64,000 bases of DNA, taken from the NCBI GenBank assembly GCA_005223185.1, contig NJBN01000001.1:245210-309209 (forward strand), in the 5' to 3' direction. This document shows, piece by piece, positions 42,835-51,248 of this stretch (the stretch's first letter is position 1; every line of letters begins with the position of its first letter). Below the pieces are notes generated by a model. It ran no database searches, was not told where the DNA came from, and worked only from the letters and a program-made list of their open reading frames with translations. The position numbers and the translations under genes were made by a program. Origin of the DNA: a candidate division LCP-89 bacterium B3_LCP (GTDB lineage: Bacteria > Electryoneota > B3-LCP).

Positions 42835-44187
42835 TTGGGTATAAATTCCATAAATCAGCGCTTAAGAGGGTTTGGCAGGGAAGCATGGGCGTGGACGTCT
42901 TATGATTTTGCCAATTCCGCTTTTGCCACTTCGGTAACCGCCGTGATCTTCAGTAAATATTACGCGGGGGTCATAGCCGGAGGTGCTCGGGGGACGGACT
43001 TCCATATCTTAGGCTTCGATTTCAACATTCCGGGCGCTTCGCTCTTCCAGCTTTCTGTACTAATCGGTACGGTATTAACGATATTTATCAGTCCCTTCGT
43101 GGGCGTTTTTGCGGACATGACCGGTTCCAAGAAGAAGCTGCTGATTGTGGTAACGACAGTGGGCTGTTTTTTTACTGCCGGTCTGGCGTTCATTAATCCC
43201 GGAGACGTGCTGCCGGGAGGACTTTTTTATGGCATCGCTCTATGTATGTTCCTCCTGGCTTTAAACCTGTACAACGCCTTCCTGCCGCAGATCTGTTCCC
43301 AGCGCGATATCGGTTTGGTATCGGGGTTTTCCTGGGCTTTAGGGTATATGGGAGGGGGGATATGCCTCCTTCTTAACCTTATTATGCTGGAAAATCCGGG
43401 TATCTTAGGATTCGAAGAGGGCACTTTCGGCGTGAGTCATGTTATGCTGAGTGTGGCTCTGTGGTGGTGGTTATTCGCTCTACCGACTTTTGTAGGAGTG
43501 AAGGAGCGACCTCCCAGAAGAGACATTAATAGCCAGACCGCACGCCCTCGCCAGGTGTGGAAAAATTTAGTACAAACTTTCAAGCAGGCGCGGAAGTACA
43601 AGCAGTTGTGGCTCTTTCTGATCGCATATCTTTTCTTCACAAACGGCATAGAAACCACTATATCTACGGCGTCGATTTTTGGCGATCAAGAGCTGGGCAT
43701 GAGTACAAGTTCACTGATCACTCTTTTTCTCATAGTGCAGTTCACCGCTTTCCCGGGGGCGATTTTATTCGGTGTATTAGTGGATACATACGGGAATAAA
43801 AAGGTGCTCAGCCTGGCATTATCGGTATGGATTGTAGCACTGATCTGGGTGTATAATTTGGGTCTTTTCACCGATGCAGTCACTGAGTTTTATTTTGCTG
43901 CGGTCATGATAGGTATAGTGCTTGGTGGCAGTCAAGCTTCTGCGAGATCTCTCTTCGCCTCCTTTACGCCTCCTGCACGATCGGCGGAATTCTTCAGTTT
44001 TTACGGTATCAGCGGCAGGTTGGCATCGGTGATGGGACCGTTGACTTTCGCCGCCGTGAACATAGCCACACGCAGTTTGCGGCATTCGATAATAGCGATG
44101 GTTGTGTTCTTTGTGATTGGGCTGATAATCCTCTACCGAGTGAACGAAGAGGAGGGTATCCAGGCTGCCGCATTGGAAAGCCAATGA
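42835..44187 (+). CDS. MFS transporter, UMF1/Atg22-like
   Basis: The 450-aa protein has 12 membrane helices. WTSYDFANSAFATSVTAVIFSKYY at the start is the typical YDWANSAF-like motif of the UMF1 (Atg22-like) group, and FADMTGSKK is the MFS loop 2-3 motif. GGSQASARSLFASFTPPARSAEFF in the second half is the family-typical GxxQAxSRSL...P....EFF signature. Bacterial members have unknown substrates; in yeast Atg22 exports amino acids from the vacuole. TTG 42835 follows AAGGCGG at 42824-42830. It appears to stand alone. Confidence 0.9.
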   Translation: MGINSINQRLRGFGREAWAWTSYDFANSAFATSVTAVIFSKYYAGVIAGGARGTDFHILGFDFNIPGASLFQLSVLIGTVLTIFISPFVGVFADMTGSKKKLLIVVTTVGCFFTAGLAFINPGDVLPGGLFYGIALCMFLLALNLYNAFLPQICSQRDIGLVSGFSWALGYMGGGICLLLNLIMLENPGILGFEEGTFGVSHVMLSVALWWWLFALPTFVGVKERPPRRDINSQTARPRQVWKNLVQTFKQARKYKQLWLFLIAYLFFTNGIETTISTASIFGDQELGMSTSSLITLFLIVQFTAFPGAILFGVLVDTYGNKKVLSLALSVWIVALIWVYNLGLFTDAVTEFYFAAVMIGIVLGGSQASARSLFASFTPPARSAEFFSFYGISGRLASVMGPLTFAAVNIATRSLRHSIIAMVVFFVIGLIILYRVNEEEGIQAAALESQ

Positions 44188-44219
44188 TGTAGAACGCCCT
44201 AAAAATTCGCAAGCTTCTG

Positions 44220-44248
44220 TTGACAAAATAACAATAGCTAATTATATT
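44220..44248 (+). promoter_or_regulatory. sigma70-like promoter of the response regulator
   Basis: TTGACA (44220-44225) and TATATT (44243-44248) are spaced by exactly 17 bases, 35 bases before ATG 44284. This is close to the textbook consensus. Confidence 0.78.
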
Positions 44249-44283
44249 CCATCTAAACTGATCCCTTATTTAAGGATAAGCCG

Positions 44284-44658
44284 ATGGTCAAGAGCCGCGT
44301 CCTTATAGTGGACGATGAAGAAGAGATCTGCGAACTTCTATCAGGGTTCCTTGAAAGTCAAGAGTACGAAACCTTTCAAGCAACCACAGGCGCTGATGCA
44401 ATTACTTTATTGAAGGAAGCTCGCCCCCACATCCTGTTACTGGATATACGCATGCCAGAAATGAACGGCGTTGAAATCTTGCGGAAGATCAGGTCAATAG
44501 ATAATGAAATATGCATTATCATGATCACAGGATACCACGATGTGGAGATTGCTCAGGAAACTCTAAAATTGGGCGCTTCCGATTTTATCACCAAACCGAT
44601 AGATTTAGACTACTTAGCCACCTCTATAGAGACGAAAGTCAAAACATTATTAGCTTAA
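44284..44658 (+). CDS. Single-domain response regulator
   Basis: The 124-aa receiver domain has D10-D11 in the acidic pocket, phospho-acceptor D54 in LLLDIRMPEMNG, switch T82 in MITGYHD and K104 in ITKPID. No DNA-binding or other output domain is present. The sequence type (MITGYHDVEIAQETLKLGASDFITKPID) is that of CheY/NtrC-like receivers. It has its own promoter at 44220-44248, lies between a UMF1-type transporter and a long non-coding stretch, and has no kinase gene nearby. Confidence 0.93.
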   Translation: MVKSRVLIVDDEEEICELLSGFLESQEYETFQATTGADAITLLKEARPHILLLDIRMPEMNGVEILRKIRSIDNEICIIMITGYHDVEIAQETLKLGASDFITKPIDLDYLATSIETKVKTLLA

Positions 44659-45125
44659 TCGCGCAGAAATGGCAACGATCTGACAGGAACACCTAAACAC
44701 CTCAAATTCTGAGATCCCACCACAGTATTTATTTGTTGAACAACTTCCCATAGGATATTTCCTGTGAAGAAGGGTCTTTCCTCACGTGCGAATCTAAATT
44801 ATACTCATAAATAACTGTACGGCTTGTGAGCAGATGTCAGATCTGTGGACAAGCCCTATATTATAATAAATCATACAATTAACAACTTTACCACTAAATC
44901 ACCTGTCAAAAACCTCAACAGTTAGGTAAACTACAGCTTCATCAAACAGAGAGAAAGCCTATGTAACTAAAATAAAATTATAACGATACCTCCATTTCAG
45001 TTTATTGGCATCGGCTTTGCTTAATGGTAACGCAGAGTTGAACCTGCCTTAGTTTTCCATGCCCAATAAACTGAATAGACCTGATGAGAATTAGTATGAT
45101 GTTGATGATTTCTGGAGGTAAGAAG
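44659..45125. other. Non-coding region with two inverted repeats
   Basis: About 465 AT-rich bases without a gene. At 44821-44855 a two-step hairpin is visible: GGCTTGT/ACAAGCC outside and CAGAT/ATCTG inside with symmetrical 3-base internal loops. At 44996-45010 and 45060-45075 a long inverted repeat TTCAGTTTATTGGCA / TGCCCAATAAACTGAA (one bulge) flanks about 50 bases. They may form a leader structure for the gene at 45126 or a small RNA. No clear promoter was found. Confidence 0.5.
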
Positions 45126-46607
45126 ATGTTTGCAGTTAAGAAGAAACTACTGAGTATAATCCTTATGCTGTTGGTAAGCACTTTGGCTACCTGGGCGCAA
45201 CCACCGGATTCAACGGGGATGATATTAGTGGGTGGCCCGGCTGAGGATTACGGTTATGGAATAGATAAGACCAGTGACGGTGGACTAATCATCACCGGTA
45301 TCACTGCTTCCTACGGTGCTGGTTCCTGGGACGTCTGGCTGGTCAAATTCAGCGCTAACGACGAGAAGGAATGGGATCAAACCCTGGGCGGCGCTAATAT
45401 AGAGATGGGTCGTTCTGTTAGAGAAACCGCAGATAGAGGTTACATTATCGCTGGTGTGTCGGAATCATACGGCGAAGGTGGTCAAGATGCGTATCTGGTT
45501 AAAACGGACGACAATGGACAGGTAGCCTGGGAAATGTCCTACGGGGGATCTGAAGATGATCTGGCTAATTCTGTGCGACAGTGCCCAGATGGCGGCTACA
45601 TTTTAGTGGGCAGAACCAAATCCTGGGGGTCAGGCGGGTACGATCTATTACTTCTCAAGACTGACGATCAAGGAAATGAGGAGTGGCATCAGACTTTCGG
45701 GGGAACGGCGAATGACTACGGGTACAGGGTAGAGGTAATTCCGGATAGCGGGTATATCGTCTCGGGATATACGGAGTCTTTCGGCAGTGGCAAGGCGGAT
45801 TTATGGCTGCTTAAGGTGGATACAAATGGCGAAGAAATCTGGAGTCGCACGTATGGAGGGTCTTCAAATGATTTCGGTGGATGCGTGAGAATCCTTGAAG
45901 GTGAAGGGTACATCATTTCAGGTGAGACGCATTCTTACGGCAGTGGTAAAGGGGATATCTGGTTAATAAAAACAGATACAGATGGCGATATCCTGTGGGA
46001 TCGAACCTACGGGGGATCCGAACTGGATGGTGGATTCCCGACCATCGGTGCTACTGATGGAAGTTACATTATCTCTGGCTGGACAAAATCGGACAGCCAA
46101 GGCGAAGCTGACATATTGATCATAAAGACTGACGAGGATGGTGAGGAGATCTGGAGTAAAACTTACGGCGGACCTGGGGATGACCGTGCTCTGGACATCG
46201 TTGAGTTATCTGATGGGGGCTTCGTGCTGACGGGATATGGCAAATCCAATAATGATGAGAACTATGACACGATCTTGATCCGCTTGAATGAGTATGGGGA
46301 TGCAATCACGGGGATGGGCAGGATTACGACAACTGGCGAAGTATTGACTTATGAGCTTAGTGAACCGTATCCAAATCCATTCAACGATCAGACCAGGCTT
46401 ACTTTCACTCTTCCGACAACTTCCAAGGTAGATCTGGCTGTCTATGATATTAGGGGACGTCTGGTGGCGGAACTGACCGGTAAGTACTATTCTGCTGGAC
46501 AGCACACCATCGGCTTCAAAGCGGATAACCTGGCGTCAGGTGTTTACTTCATCAACATGAAGAGCGGCAACTGGGTTACCACTAAAAAGTGTACTCTGCT
46601 GCGCTAA
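45126..46607 (+). CDS. Secreted seven-bladed-propeller-like protein with C-terminal sorting domain
   Basis: ATG 45126 has GGAGG at 45114-45118. The 493-aa protein has a signal peptide (LLSIILMLLVSTLATWA). Seven consecutive repeats of 52 residues follow (about residues 35-395), each with the pattern GGxxxDxxxSVxxTxDGGYIIxGxTxSxGxGxxDxWLxKxDxxGxxxWxxTY; seven equal units suggest one seven-bladed beta-propeller. The C-terminus is a T9SS type A-like sorting domain (PYPNPFNDQTRLTF, YDIRGRLV, AGQH, SGVYFINM, KKCTLLR). It is probably displayed on or released from the cell surface. A hairpin terminator follows at 46702-46732. Confidence 0.88.
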   Translation: MFAVKKKLLSIILMLLVSTLATWAQPPDSTGMILVGGPAEDYGYGIDKTSDGGLIITGITASYGAGSWDVWLVKFSANDEKEWDQTLGGANIEMGRSVRETADRGYIIAGVSESYGEGGQDAYLVKTDDNGQVAWEMSYGGSEDDLANSVRQCPDGGYILVGRTKSWGSGGYDLLLLKTDDQGNEEWHQTFGGTANDYGYRVEVIPDSGYIVSGYTESFGSGKADLWLLKVDTNGEEIWSRTYGGSSNDFGGCVRILEGEGYIISGETHSYGSGKGDIWLIKTDTDGDILWDRTYGGSELDGGFPTIGATDGSYIISGWTKSDSQGEADILIIKTDEDGEEIWSKTYGGPGDDRALDIVELSDGGFVLTGYGKSNNDENYDTILIRLNEYGDAITGMGRITTTGEVLTYELSEPYPNPFNDQTRLTFTLPTTSKVDLAVYDIRGRLVAELTGKYYSAGQHTIGFKADNLASGVYFINMKSGNWVTTKKCTLLR

Positions 46608-46701
46608 ATGCAATTACTACTACACAAGATGGGGGAGCTATATTTTAAGGGAAGATGACCCAGTTTTGTGTCTTAGGGAAGTGTGAGAGAGAGTATTTCA
46701 G

Positions 46702-46732
46702 ATCCACAGTGTATATCGCTGTGGATTTTTTT
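46702..46732 (+). terminator. Intrinsic terminator after the 52-residue-repeat gene
   Basis: An 8-bp stem ATCCACAG (46702-46709) / CTGTGGAT (46719-46726) with a 9-base loop is followed by a T tract up to 46732. It lies about 95 bases after the stop codon at 46607. Confidence 0.9.
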
Positions 46733-46783
46733 GTGTGAAAGGAGATGATGTTCAAATCCAGTGGAAAAGGAAGCTCTGCAAGC

Positions 46784-46936
46784 CTACTTTGTCTCGTCGG
46801 TTTCCTCCTTTAGAAAATCGGTCATTGATTCTCCCATAACTGCTTCGTTGTAGGAAAAGTCGCTTTCGTCACTCTCTTGGCTGGCAAATCGAAATTCTAA
46901 AATCTCTTCACTTTCGGTGTTTTTGTCCTTCAACAT
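46784..46936 (-). CDS. Small acidic protein of unknown function (50 aa)
   Basis: A 50-residue frame starts at ATG 46936-46934 and ends with TAG at 46784. GGGAGG (46949-46944) lies 7 bases before the start, a very good Shine-Dalgarno. The peptide is strongly acidic: MLKDKNTESEEILEFRF is followed by a Ser/Asp/Glu-rich stretch, and it ends FLKEETDETK. It has no signal peptide, no membrane helix and no cysteine. It is divergent from the large plus-strand locus that begins at 47483. I do not recognise it; ribosome-binding site and codon pattern make it a fair gene candidate. Confidence 0.6.
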   Translation of the reverse strand: MLKDKNTESEEILEFRFASQESDESDFSYNEAVMGESMTDFLKEETDETK

Positions 46937-46949
46937 AATTTTTCCTCCC

Positions 46950-47482
46950 GGCAAGTTTCACGCGTTAATCTCGTAAAGCAAAACCGGTGCCAACTGTTTT
47001 TCAAGCTGCTTTTTGTGCCGCCACTGTGATTTTTCCAGCACAAAAAGTACAATAGCGGCTAATATTGGCCTCCTGATTTCAACGCCATGATAATTTAACT
47101 AATAAAAAAATCACTTACCTTGAAATGCAAAAAAAAGCACTTGACTGTTAGTTAAAAATTTATTACATTTTCTTCGAAGCAGACTCTAAAGATATTTTGA
47201 TGATCGCGGGATCGTCGTAAAGGATGTTTGAACCACCACCCCACATATGTTTACCCGTAAGTCCGGCCTTGAAATCCCGCATTTTAAGCTACAACTTCTT
47301 CGACGACTCAAACCCAACGAAGTTAGTACGCTTTTTTTATTAACACCCGTTGTACAGTTGAAATGGGCAAAAAGTTCCTGTTGTACTTTAACAATCCTTA
47401 ATAATCTAATTTAAAAACTGATTCTGTAGAAAACAAAGTGTCGGTCGATTTTGACCTTCTCCTGAGGCTTGGAGGCGATATC
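46950..47482. promoter_or_regulatory. Divergent upstream region and long leader of the receptor operon
   Basis: About 530 bases between the small acidic gene and the TonB-dependent receptor. A perfect 10-bp inverted repeat CTTTTTGTGC/GCACAAAAAG lies at 47009-47018 and 47038-47047. A promoter TTGACT-N17-TACATT lies at 47141-47169. If it is used, the transcript has a leader of about 300 bases before ATG 47483, with TTCGACGACT and GATCGCGGGATCGTC stretches that could fold. No known riboswitch was recognised. Confidence 0.55.
47141..47169 (+). promoter_or_regulatory. sigma70-like promoter of the receptor locus
   Basis: TTGACT (47141-47146) and TACATT (47164-47169) are 17 bases apart, the same hexamers and spacing as at the efflux-adaptor promoter. 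Confidence 0.65.
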
Positions 47483-50400
47483 ATGGCGTTCACGCATCGA
47501 ACGAAAACATCTTTAACAGTGCTGTTTGCCTGTACCGTATTAATATTATGCGTCAGCACGGCTTACGGTGGAAATGGCAAAGTGTCGGGTTATGTTTATG
47601 ACTCTGAAACGCGTGTGCCCATCATGGGTGCAAACGTAGTTTTAGAAGGGACCCCTCAAGGAAGCGCTACAGACCTTGACGGCTTCTTCATGATAATAAA
47701 CGTTAAACCGGGTAGATACGATGTAAAAGTCACGACCGTTGGCTACGCTCCCGTGAAGCAAACCGACGTGTTGATACAGAGCGACTTGAACACAAAACTT
47801 GAGTTTATGTTACCTCCTACGGTCCTGGAAGCTGCTCAAGAAGTAACAATCGTCTATAAAAAACCGCTTGTTGTGCTTGATCAGACCTCGAACGCTCGCG
47901 TCATGAGCGGTGAAGATTTATCCAGGTTGGTGGTGGATGACATTTTGGACGTAATCAGCCGCCAGACAGGTTTCACCATCGATGCGGAGGGAAACATACA
48001 CGCTCGCGGTGGTCGTTCATCGGAAACCCTCTTCATCGTGGATGGTATGGACGTGCGTGATCCCCTGGTAAACTCAAAGATCGATTTCGACTTAAATAGT
48101 ATGAATATCGAAGAGCTTAAGGTACTGACCGGCGGATTCAATGCGGAGTATGGGAAGGCTCAGTCAGCGATTATTATGGTAACTACGCGCGAAGGTGCGG
48201 ATGATCATTACAACGGTCTGGTGGAATACAGCACCGATAATCTGATCGATGCGACTTCCTTTAATACAGACCGAATGGAGCTTTCCTTTGGTGGTCCACT
48301 TCCTGCCACCAGGATGCTTTTCGGAAAGCCGATCACCTTTTTCGTCTCAGGTTCTGCTGAGCTGACCGATACTTACACAGCTTTCGATCAGACGCGCCCC
48401 AATAACGATTATTTAGGTATAGGACTCGACCTGCCGGAAAAAACCGAAAACGAATTCTACGGTTCGGTGAAATTAGCTTACCAGTTAACCAGCAACAAGA
48501 AAATAACGCTTACGGCTAACGAATATTACAAGAAGTGGGATATCTATCCTAATGGTGAAGGTGGCGTTGGTGGTAATTATGGCTGGCAATATCAATATAA
48601 CATTGAAAACCGTCCCTGGGCTGAGAACCAGCGCGGTCAGGTAAACTTGAATTTTACACACCAAATTAGTGAGAGAAGTTTCTATGAGATCCAGGTAGGG
48701 CGTTTTGAAACACGCAGCCACGTTTATCCGGGAGGGGGGATAACACCGGGTGATTTTACCTTAGAAGACGATGCAGAGAACGGGTATAATGTCTATACTG
48801 ACTTCGATGGCAATGGTATAATAGATGCCGCTGACCTGGACAAACACGTACCTTTCGACGGTTTCGTTGATGCCAACCTGAACGGCCAATATGATGGATC
48901 GGGCGAAGGCTACGAAGACTTAAACGGCAATGGCATTTGGGATCAAGGTGAAGATTGGGTTGATTTAAACAGCAACGGTACTTATGATTATGCAGAGCCC
49001 TGGATAGACCGCATAAATCCCGATACGGGCGTGAACAACGTTGGCAGCTTCGATCCCTGGGATGATTACACGGACACCAACGGAAACGGTTACTGGGATG
49101 GCGACGAACCTCAACTGCCTGAACAGGATTGGAACCAAAACGGGGTGTGGGACGGCGAACGTTTCTGGGATGCCGATGGCAACGGTATATATGATGGAGA
49201 TGGCGAAGGTTATTACGACGCCAATATGAATGGTCTTATCGATGAGAAGATGAATTTCGGTGATGACGAGGATCGATCTGAACCGTTCTGGGATGGTGAT
49301 TTCTTCCATGATACCGGGGAACCTTTCATGGATACTGCTGACGAATACGGTTTCTACAATGGTTTCTGGGATGAAGGTGAGATATGGTTTGATCTACCCA
49401 GTTCTTATTCAAATCCCTTGACCGGTGACTTCATCTATGAATCTCCGTCGCTGAATGGTGAATATGACGGACCTAACAGCTTCTTTGATGAATATGAACT
49501 TTTCACACAACCAGCAATGTTGGGGTTCGGTTATGATCCTTCCTGGCCAGTTCTTTACAGTTATGAACCCACTCAACACGGTGCTGATTGGTCTACGAAC
49601 TACTGGCTATACCAGGAGGGCTATTCCACATGGTCCAACCTTAAGGACGTTGCAGATGGAACTATCGATTACAAATTCCGTGCGTATAATCCACCCAATT
49701 TTCGATATGACGAGGGTGAATCCTTCACCGATTACAATGGAAACGGACAGTGGGACGGAATAGATTTCTTTCTAAATCCCGGTCAGTGGGATCAGACAGC
49801 GTATTGGTATGACAGATCAACTCTGGAATATTCGCTGAAATTTGATTTCACCAGTCAGGTTTCTAAGTCTCATGAAATCAAGTCTGGTATGGAAGTGAAA
49901 TACCGGGAACTGGACATGCAGTCCATCGAAGGTCCGGATCAGCCTTACAATAACCCGGATGTACCTTTACCTCCTGGCAGTCCCTATGCGGACCGGGGCG
50001 AAGTACGAGACTTCTATAGTTTTGAGCCCTGGGAAGGCGCTGCTTACATTCAGGACAAAATGGAATTTGAGGGCTTGATCGTCAATGCTGGCATGCGGTG
50101 TGATTTTATCATTCATGATCAGAGTTTGGTTGATAACTCCGAGGCCATGGTTAGTGAAAATCAGCCGGGAGCAGTGTTGGCAACTCGTGGCACATATCAG
50201 GTCGCTCCCCGTCTGGGAATCTCTCACCCAATCACAGATCGTTCCAAACTCTACTTCAACTACGGTCATTTCTACCAGGCGCCTCAATATCAGTATTTCT
50301 TTAAATCAAATACTGGAAACGTCATAAACAGCGGTCTGGTGGGTAATCCCAACTTAGAGCATGAAAAAACAGTCCAGTACGCTCTGGGCGTTCAGACTCA

Positions 50401-51184
50401 GGTGACAGATGATCTGGTCTTCACGGTTGAGGGTTATTATAAGGACATTTACGGTCTGATATCCACAATTCCCGAACAGATCGTATCAGGCTATACACTT
50501 GATAGATATGTAAACCTTGATTATGGAAGGGTGCGCGGTTTCGAGATCTCAATTGACAATAACTTCTCAAAGAACTTCATAGTCTCATTTAAGTGGGACT
50601 TCTCCTATGCTTACGGGAAGGCGTCATCTGCTTTAGCTGCGCAGGAATACCGCCTGAGCAACGTCCCGGTCAACATGGACGAACATCCTCTGGGATGGGA
50701 TGAAACCCATAAGATCAATGTCTTCGGCTCACTGATCTATCAAAAAGGCGAACATCCCTATCTTTTCGGGTTTAAGCTGCTTGATAACTGGCTGCTGACT
50801 CTGGAGTGGCGTTATGGATCGGGTGAACCTTACACCCCCAGTCAGTACACTACTGGATTGGATCCGAATCAGATCCGCGAAAACAGCTCTCGTTATCCCT
50901 GGCATGAAATCACGAACTTGAAATTTGAAAAATACTTCACTCTCAAAGGAAATACACATATAGTCGCGGGCGTTTCGATTGAGAACCTGTTCGATCGAGA
51001 TAATGTCCGGGAACTGTACACAGAGACAGGAAATGCTTACGACAGTACCCACCCGATTCATAACGACGCTACTTTAAGCGAGCCGTATCCGGGACCATTT
51101 GACGTGGGTATTAATTATGACCACAATCCTCGTAACTACGACCCGCCGCGCTGGATCATGTTCAGTCTGGGGGTTACATTCTAA
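47483..51184 (+). CDS. TonB-dependent receptor with carboxypeptidase-regulatory-like domain and EF-hand-like loop insertion
   Basis: ATG 47483 (GGAGG 47471-47475) gives 1233 residues. A signal peptide is followed by a carboxypeptidase-regulatory-like domain (KVSGYVYDSETRVPIMGANV, about 33-115), a plug domain (RGGRSSETLFIVDGMDVRDPL, VLTGGFNAEYGKAQSAI; about 140-270), and a 22-strand-type barrel ending in an aromatic residue (MFSLGVTF). Residues 440-588 hold eight DxNxNGxxD loops in a row, such as DLNGNGIWD and DTNGNGYWD, and a ninth at about 750 (DYNGNGQWD); they resemble EF-hand, dockerin or thrombospondin type 3 calcium loops. This acidic insertion is unusual in such receptors and is probably extracellular. 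No TonB or ExbBD gene is near. First gene of the long locus. Confidence 0.9.
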   Translation: MAFTHRTKTSLTVLFACTVLILCVSTAYGGNGKVSGYVYDSETRVPIMGANVVLEGTPQGSATDLDGFFMIINVKPGRYDVKVTTVGYAPVKQTDVLIQSDLNTKLEFMLPPTVLEAAQEVTIVYKKPLVVLDQTSNARVMSGEDLSRLVVDDILDVISRQTGFTIDAEGNIHARGGRSSETLFIVDGMDVRDPLVNSKIDFDLNSMNIEELKVLTGGFNAEYGKAQSAIIMVTTREGADDHYNGLVEYSTDNLIDATSFNTDRMELSFGGPLPATRMLFGKPITFFVSGSAELTDTYTAFDQTRPNNDYLGIGLDLPEKTENEFYGSVKLAYQLTSNKKITLTANEYYKKWDIYPNGEGGVGGNYGWQYQYNIENRPWAENQRGQVNLNFTHQISERSFYEIQVGRFETRSHVYPGGGITPGDFTLEDDAENGYNVYTDFDGNGIIDAADLDKHVPFDGFVDANLNGQYDGSGEGYEDLNGNGIWDQGEDWVDLNSNGTYDYAEPWIDRINPDTGVNNVGSFDPWDDYTDTNGNGYWDGDEPQLPEQDWNQNGVWDGERFWDADGNGIYDGDGEGYYDANMNGLIDEKMNFGDDEDRSEPFWDGDFFHDTGEPFMDTADEYGFYNGFWDEGEIWFDLPSSYSNPLTGDFIYESPSLNGEYDGPNSFFDEYELFTQPAMLGFGYDPSWPVLYSYEPTQHGADWSTNYWLYQEGYSTWSNLKDVADGTIDYKFRAYNPPNFRYDEGESFTDYNGNGQWDGIDFFLNPGQWDQTAYWYDRSTLEYSLKFDFTSQVSKSHEIKSGMEVKYRELDMQSIEGPDQPYNNPDVPLPPGSPYADRGEVRDFYSFEPWEGAAYIQDKMEFEGLIVNAGMRCDFIIHDQSLVDNSEAMVSENQPGAVLATRGTYQVAPRLGISHPITDRSKLYFNYGHFYQAPQYQYFFKSNTGNVINSGLVGNPNLEHEKTVQYALGVQTQVTDDLVFTVEGYYKDIYGLISTIPEQIVSGYTLDRYVNLDYGRVRGFEISIDNNFSKNFIVSFKWDFSYAYGKASSALAAQEYRLSNVPVNMDEHPLGWDETHKINVFGSLIYQKGEHPYLFGFKLLDNWLLTLEWRYGSGEPYTPSQYTTGLDPNQIRENSSRYPWHEITNLKFEKYFTLKGNTHIVAGVSIENLFDRDNVRELYTETGNAYDSTHPIHNDATLSEPYPGPFDVGINYDHNPRNYDPPRWIMFSLGVTF
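48800..49246 (+). repeat. Array of eight DxNxNGxxD-coding units inside the receptor gene
   Basis: These 447 bases encode eight EF-hand-like loops spaced about 12-35 residues apart. The units are not identical at DNA level, so they are old or under codon-level divergence. Confidence 0.8.
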
Positions 51185-51248
51185 ACTGTTCGTTTTTAGA
51201 AGCTGAAGGTAAAACTACCCGGTTTATCCGGGGAACCAGGAGTTTAAT

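Noticed and set aside
47170..47482. Possible riboswitch (cobalamin or other) in the leader of the TonB-dependent receptor
   Set aside because: I could not find the cobalamin riboswitch box or any other known motif by eye; kept only as an unassigned leader.
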